Assembly: GCA_900550815.1 (NCBI GenBank)
Contig: URTW01000072.1
Location: 1 to 9,505 of the forward strand
From: an uncultured Collinsella sp.
GTDB lineage: Bacteria; Actinomycetota; Coriobacteriia; Coriobacteriales; Coriobacteriaceae
Direction: 5' to 3'
Length of the DNA: 9,505 nucleotides
The notes beneath the pieces were generated by a model. The model did not search any database. It saw only the letters and a list, made by a program, of their open reading frames with translations, and was not told the origin of the DNA. The translations under genes and the position numbers were made by a program. Numbering within the stretch: the stretch's first letter is position 1; each line of letters begins with the position of its first letter. Shown here piece by piece: positions 6,073-9,505 of the stretch.

Positions 6073-7587
6073 TTAGGCCTGAGCGTTCGCGAACGCCTGC
6101 TTGACGCCCTCGGAGCGCACGACGGCGAGAGCGTTGACGACAAACTCCTCCAGGCCGGCGATCTGCGTAAGATCCTCGCCCCACATTTGCTCGTTGGTGA
6201 GCACATCGTGCACCAGCTCGGCGTCGTCGGCGCCGGCGCGGGCAGCGTAGAAGTCGAGCACGAAGGCGTCGTCCTGAGCGGTGTACTCGGTGCCGTCAGA
6301 GCGACGCAGGTGCAGGCCGTCGCCCTCGCGGGACACGAGCTCCTGCGTGTAGAAGGAGATGAGCGTGGCCAGGCTCGTCGCCAGGCACTTGGGCAGGTTG
6401 CCGGTCTCGGCAACGTGGTCCTTGAGCGTAGGCAGGTCGCGGGCACGCCACTTAGCCGTGGAGTTGAGGCAGATAGAGAGCAGCGCGTGGTCGATAATCG
6501 GATTGTCGATGCGGTTCTCGACGGCGGCGGCAAAGGCCTTGCAATCCTCGACATCCAGATCGGTGGCGAGCGTCGGGATGACCTCGTCGTAGAGCATGGT
6601 GTTCATGAAGCCGCGGACGGTCTCGTCGTGCATGCAATCGCGCACGATATCAAAGCCGGCACCCCAAGAGCCCGGAACAAACGCGGAATGGGCACCGTTG
6701 AGGATGCGGACCTTGCGCTTCTTGTACGGGGTGACATCGGGGGTCACAAAGACACCCGGCAGACCGGCCTTCACGAAAGGCAGACGCTCCTTGAGCGACT
6801 CGTCACCCTGGATACCCCACATCTGGAAGGGCTCACGCACGGCCAAGAACGGATCTTCATAGCCCAAGCGCTCGGCCACGGCAGCGGCCTCCTTGGGATC
6901 GCGGATGCGCCCCGGAACGATGGTGTCGACGAGCGTGGTGCAGACGGTGCAGTCGCTGGCCATCCACTGCGAAAACTCGTCCTCCCAGCCCCAGTCGCTC
7001 ACGTACTGGTTCATGATACGCAGCAGCTCCTCGCCGTTATGGGCGATGAGCTCGCAGGCGAGCACGATGACGCCCGGCTTGCCGGCAGCCCAGCGGGCAT
7101 GGAGCACCTGGGCAAGCTTGGCAGGGAAGCTCGCGGGGGGCATGTCGTCGGCCTTGCAGGACGGATCGTAGGCGATACCGGCCTCGGTGGTGTTGGAGAC
7201 GATAATCTCCAGGTCATCGGAAACGGCGACCTCCATCATGGCACGGTAGTCAGCCTCGCGATACGGATTGAGGCAACGGCTGCAGGCGCTGATCACGCGG
7301 GAATCGTCAACCGTGTCACCGTTCTCCTTGCCGCGCACCAGTACGGTGTACAGGCCATCCTGGGCATTGATACCATCGGCGAAATCGAAGGCGCCGCTGA
7401 TGGGCTGCACCATGACGACCTTGCCGTTCCAACCGGTGGCCTCGTTGCCCATATCGAAGAAACGATCGACGAAGGCGCGCAGGAAATTGCCCTCGCCAAA
7501 CTGCAGGACCTTCTCGGGGGCGTCCTTGGGCAGCACGTAGCCCTCGTAGCCGATCTTCTCGAGCGTCTCGTAGCTGATGTTATTCAT
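6073..7587 (-). CDS. uxaB: Tagaturonate reductase UxaB (altronate oxidoreductase)
   Basis: This 504-residue enzyme belongs to the polyol-specific long-chain dehydrogenase family. It reduces D-tagaturonate to D-altronate with NADH in the cytoplasm. The N-terminal nucleotide-binding part begins with FGEGNFLRAF (30-39, a GxGxFxR pattern). The family's catalytic signature is seen as KVRILNGAHS, with Lys292, Asn297 and His300 in the KxxxxNxxH spacing. The C-terminal helical domain follows. ATG 7587 is the start, with AGAGG at 7601-7597 about 9 bases upstream. It lies 78 bp after the transporter gene and 78 bp before uxaA. The related fructuronate reductase UxuB shares the fold; UxaB is preferred because uxaA and uxaC are in the cluster and no uxuA is seen. 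Confidence 0.93.
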   Translation of the reverse strand: MNNISYETLEKIGYEGYVLPKDAPEKVLQFGEGNFLRAFVDRFFDMGNEATGWNGKVVMVQPISGAFDFADGINAQDGLYTVLVRGKENGDTVDDSRVISACSRCLNPYREADYRAMMEVAVSDDLEIIVSNTTEAGIAYDPSCKADDMPPASFPAKLAQVLHARWAAGKPGVIVLACELIAHNGEELLRIMNQYVSDWGWEDEFSQWMASDCTVCTTLVDTIVPGRIRDPKEAAAVAERLGYEDPFLAVREPFQMWGIQGDESLKERLPFVKAGLPGVFVTPDVTPYKKRKVRILNGAHSAFVPGSWGAGFDIVRDCMHDETVRGFMNTMLYDEVIPTLATDLDVEDCKAFAAAVENRIDNPIIDHALLSICLNSTAKWRARDLPTLKDHVAETGNLPKCLATSLATLISFYTQELVSREGDGLHLRRSDGTEYTAQDDAFVLDFYAARAGADDAELVHDVLTNEQMWGEDLTQIAGLEEFVVNALAVVRSEGVKQAFANAQA

Positions 7588-7601
7588 AGAGGTTTTCCTC
7601 T
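7588..7601 (-). promoter_or_regulatory. uxaB ribosome binding site inside a small hairpin
   Basis: The minus strand reads AGAGG AAAA CCTCT directly before ATG 7587. The AGAGG is the only visible Shine-Dalgarno match, and it is perfectly complementary to the CCTCT beside the start codon. This makes a 5-bp stem with a 4-nt loop that could dampen initiation. The stem is short and could be chance. Confidence 0.45.
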
Positions 7602-7611
7602 CAACTCAAGC

Positions 7612-7636
7612 CCCGGTACGGCATCGCCGCACCGGG
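7612..7636 (-). other. Intercistronic stem-loop between the transporter gene and uxaB
   Basis: CCCGGT (7612-7617) pairs with ACCGGG (7631-7636), and after one A/C mismatch CGGC (7619-7622) pairs with GCCG (7626-7629) around a 3-nt loop. No T run follows on the minus strand. It probably affects mRNA processing or stability. The same gap also holds the 8-bp palindrome GTTTAAAC (7651-7658). Confidence 0.5.
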
Positions 7637-7665
7637 TTGCATTCATGATTGTTTAAACAGCGGGA

Positions 7666-9165
7666 CTATTTATCGATCGTCTCGATAGTGCTCTCGCCGA
7701 TCTTGCCGCGCTCCCAGCGACCATTCGACAGGTCGTTGGAAATGGAATTGAACTTCTTCTCGGTAATGTCGTAGAGAGCGAAGATGATCAAGGCTGCCAC
7801 CAGAAGGGCGCAAGCGGGATAAATCGTCAGAGCGCCCTTGATGCCAAGCAGCGTGGCGGCCGTCTGGGGCTTATTTGCCACATATCCGGTAAGGGCAAGG
7901 ATGCCGCCGGAAATGATAAGGGATTGCGCAAGCTTACGAGAAAAGTTGAACGCGGCGTAGGTCGTACCCTCCTTGCGGATTCCCGTGTGCCATTCACCGT
8001 AATCGATAACATCGGAAACCAGGTTCCAGGTGATACCGTTGGGGATGGCAAGCGCGACGTAGCCGATGGTGACGAAGATGATGAACGTCACGGTATTGGT
8101 CGGCAGGATGAAGTTGAGGCCGTTTGCCACAGCGCCGACGATAAAGCAGGCAACGCACGTGCGCTTCTTGCCAAAATGCTTGACGAGCGTCGGGATGGCG
8201 AGAATGGCGACAACCGACGTTCCGATCATGATGCCGTTGACAATGGGCTGCAACGCGATGTTACCCAGGTTGTACTGGCAGAAATACACCATCATGGTGT
8301 TGTTGGTGTTCATGGCCGAGATGGTAAACAGCGTAAGCAGGATAACTGCTCCCAGGTTCTTGTTGGTGAAAACGACCTTGAAATACGTGCTGAATGCGCT
8401 CGACTTCTTGCCGGCCTTTCCCGCAGCCTTCTCCTCGGCCTGTCGATCGATACGGATATGCTCGCGCGTTCCCAAAAAGCAGATGGCGAATCCAGCGATG
8501 CCACACAGTCCCATGACGACAGCTGCAATCGTATAGCCGTGCGGATTGCCGTCGAGCGTGTCGCCACCCGCAAAGAACAGGACCAATGGGATGAACGCTA
8601 CGCCCGTGATGAGCTGTGCGCAGAGCGAACCGGCCTGGCGCGTTGACGCCATGTGCGCGCGGTCATCGACGTCACGCGTCATTACCGTGGCCAGAGATCC
8701 GTATGGTACGTTGGTGAAGCTGTATACGACGCCCCAGATCATGTAGGTTATCAGCGCATAGGCAATTTTGCCCGCCATGGGAATATCGGGCGCAGTGAAG
8801 GTCACCACGGTTAGAACGGCAAGGATCACGGCCGAAACCATCATGACCGGACGAAACCGACCGTGCTTGCCAATCTTCTTTCTACCGTCGACGAATGCAC
8901 CGGCAATCGGGTCCATGAACGCATCGAAAATCTTGGTGACGGCGAAAATCAGGCTCACTACGCCTGGCGAAATCAGGCAGATGTCAGTGTAGAACTTGGT
9001 CAGATATGCTTGACCAAGATCGAACATGAATCCGTTACCCAAATCGCCAAAGCCATAGCAGATTTTCTCACGCCAGCTCAGCTTGATATCCTGCGAGCTC
9101 TGCATCGATCCCGAATCCGCCTGAGCAGACACGATCTGCTCGTTTTTCTGTTGCCCTGTTCCCAT
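7666..9165 (-). CDS. GPH-family (glycoside-pentoside-hexuronide) cation symporter, probable uronate importer
   Basis: This 499-residue inner-membrane protein of the MFS-related GPH family has about 12 predicted hydrophobic helices. Family signatures are KLSWREKICYGFGDLGNG near the N-terminus, DAFMDPIAGAFVDG, then GKHGRFRP, NVPYGSL with a following MTRDVDDRA, and a late SDVIDYGEWHTGIRKEG. Such carriers couple sugar or uronide uptake to H+ or Na+. Its place between uxaC and uxaB points to galacturonate or a galacturonide as substrate, which is inference from context. ATG 9165 is chosen because AAGGGGAGGG lies 5-6 bases upstream; the longer frame to 9207 lacks such a site. A Gln/Ser-rich hydrophilic tail of about 28 residues precedes the conserved KLSWREK. 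A later ATG (9105) would remove most of it but has a weaker ribosome site. Confidence 0.9.
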   Translation of the reverse strand: MGTGQQKNEQIVSAQADSGSMQSSQDIKLSWREKICYGFGDLGNGFMFDLGQAYLTKFYTDICLISPGVVSLIFAVTKIFDAFMDPIAGAFVDGRKKIGKHGRFRPVMMVSAVILAVLTVVTFTAPDIPMAGKIAYALITYMIWGVVYSFTNVPYGSLATVMTRDVDDRAHMASTRQAGSLCAQLITGVAFIPLVLFFAGGDTLDGNPHGYTIAAVVMGLCGIAGFAICFLGTREHIRIDRQAEEKAAGKAGKKSSAFSTYFKVVFTNKNLGAVILLTLFTISAMNTNNTMMVYFCQYNLGNIALQPIVNGIMIGTSVVAILAIPTLVKHFGKKRTCVACFIVGAVANGLNFILPTNTVTFIIFVTIGYVALAIPNGITWNLVSDVIDYGEWHTGIRKEGTTYAAFNFSRKLAQSLIISGGILALTGYVANKPQTAATLLGIKGALTIYPACALLVAALIIFALYDITEKKFNSISNDLSNGRWERGKIGESTIETIDK

Positions 9166-9170
9166 ATGGT

Positions 9171-9180
9171 CCCTCCCCTT
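9171..9180 (-). promoter_or_regulatory. Strong ribosome binding site of the GPH transporter gene
   Basis: The minus strand reads AAGGGGAGGG, five bases before ATG 9165. It fixes the start at 9165, 14 codons inside the longest open frame. Confidence 0.8.
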
Positions 9181-9185
9181 TGCAA

Positions 9186-9202
9186 CCGATTTCACCAATC
9201 GG
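9186..9202 (-). other. Small intercistronic stem-loop between uxaC and the transporter gene
   Basis: CCGATT (9186-9191) and AATCGG (9197-9202) are perfect 6-bp arms with a 5-nt loop, 13 bases after the uxaC stop and just before the transporter ribosome site. No T run follows on the minus strand. It is short enough to be chance, but its position matches hairpins in the other gaps of this cluster. Confidence 0.4.
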
Positions 9203-9215
9203 AGCACATACAGAT

Positions 9216-9505
9216 CTATGCCTCGGCAGTGTCCAGATCGAAGCCAAAGTAGCGAACGGAATTGTTGTAGCTGATATCGCGCACGATGGTGCCCAGCAGC
9301 TCCATGTCGGCCGGATACTTGCCCTGCTCACCCCCCTCGCCGATCACGCTACACAGCACGCGACGGAAATACTCGTGGCGCGGGTAGGACAAGAAGGAGC
9401 GGGAGTCGGTGAGCATGCCGACAACGTTGCCCAGGCCGCCCTCGTTAGCCAGCGCCGTGAGCTGCTCGCGCATACCGGCCTCGTTGTCGTTGCGCCACCA
9501 GGCGG
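9216..9505 (-). CDS. uxaC: Glucuronate/galacturonate isomerase UxaC, C-terminal part (5' end outside window)
   Basis: The last 95 residues of UxaC are present; the full enzyme is usually about 470. The frame is open to the window edge and reads AWWRNDNEAGM at the edge, then GMLTDSRSFLSYPRHEYFRR and, near the end, YNNSVRYFGF, all close to the family's C-terminal signature. UxaC interconverts D-galacturonate and D-tagaturonate (and D-glucuronate and D-fructuronate), the first intracellular step of the pathway. It stops at TAG 9218-9216, 50 bp before the transporter start, and is the most upstream gene of the cluster that can be seen. The N-terminal metal-binding residues lie outside the window. 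Confidence 0.95.
   Translation of the reverse strand, partial: AWWRNDNEAGMREQLTALANEGGLGNVVGMLTDSRSFLSYPRHEYFRRVLCSVIGEGGEQGKYPADMELLGTIVRDISYNNSVRYFGFDLDTAEA

Noticed and set aside
6073..7587. Annotation as fructuronate reductase UxuB
   Set aside because: The fold and catalytic motif are shared, but the neighbours are uxaA and uxaC and no uxuA is present, which fits tagaturonate reductase.
6019..7656. A 545-codon open frame on the plus strand covering all of uxaB
   Set aside because: It is the antisense shadow of uxaB caused by high-GC codon bias. It has no recognisable domain, its composition is unlike a real protein, and the minus-strand protein has clear family motifs.
9166..9207. Start of the GPH transporter at 9207
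   Set aside because: The 14 extra codons would include the strong ribosome site AAGGGGAGGG, which is properly placed for ATG 9165.

Overview
The window looks like chromosomal DNA from a high-GC anaerobe, most likely a gut Coriobacteriia member of the Collinsella type. This rests on base composition, codon choice and gene content, not on a database match, so the organism call is an inference. No rRNA, tRNA, CRISPR array or insertion sequence is visible.

Region 1 (2-2987, + strand) is the end of a potassium-responsive two-component system. It holds kdpD (sensor kinase, 5' end outside the window) and kdpE (response regulator), which overlap by 8 bp. The kdpD frame is otherwise intact but carries one in-frame TAG at 329-331, exactly between the N-terminal sensor domain and the Usp domain. 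The gene is therefore broken or split as read here.

Region 2 (2988-3084) separates two convergent genes. It holds a striking nested inverted repeat, with 19-bp perfect inner arms and 8-bp perfect outer arms. On the minus strand the inner hairpin is followed by a T run, so it probably terminates the gene to its right.

Region 3 (3085-4302, - strand) is a stand-alone flavoprotein oxidoreductase of the glutamate synthase small-subunit (GltD) type. It starts with GTG and has no large-subunit partner in view.

Region 4 (4510-9505, - strand) is a galacturonate catabolism cluster, transcribed uxaC -> GPH-family symporter -> uxaB -> uxaA. The transporter would import the uronate. UxaC isomerises D-galacturonate to D-tagaturonate, UxaB reduces that to D-altronate, and UxaA dehydrates altronate to 2-keto-3-deoxygluconate. 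The downstream enzymes (KdgK, KdgA), any regulator and the operon promoter are not in the window. Each gap between the cluster genes contains a stem-loop, and the last gene is followed by a terminator-like hairpin.

No new biological system is evident. The items most worth checking are the amber codon in kdpD, the large inverted repeat at 2988-3078, and the orphan GltD-like enzyme.
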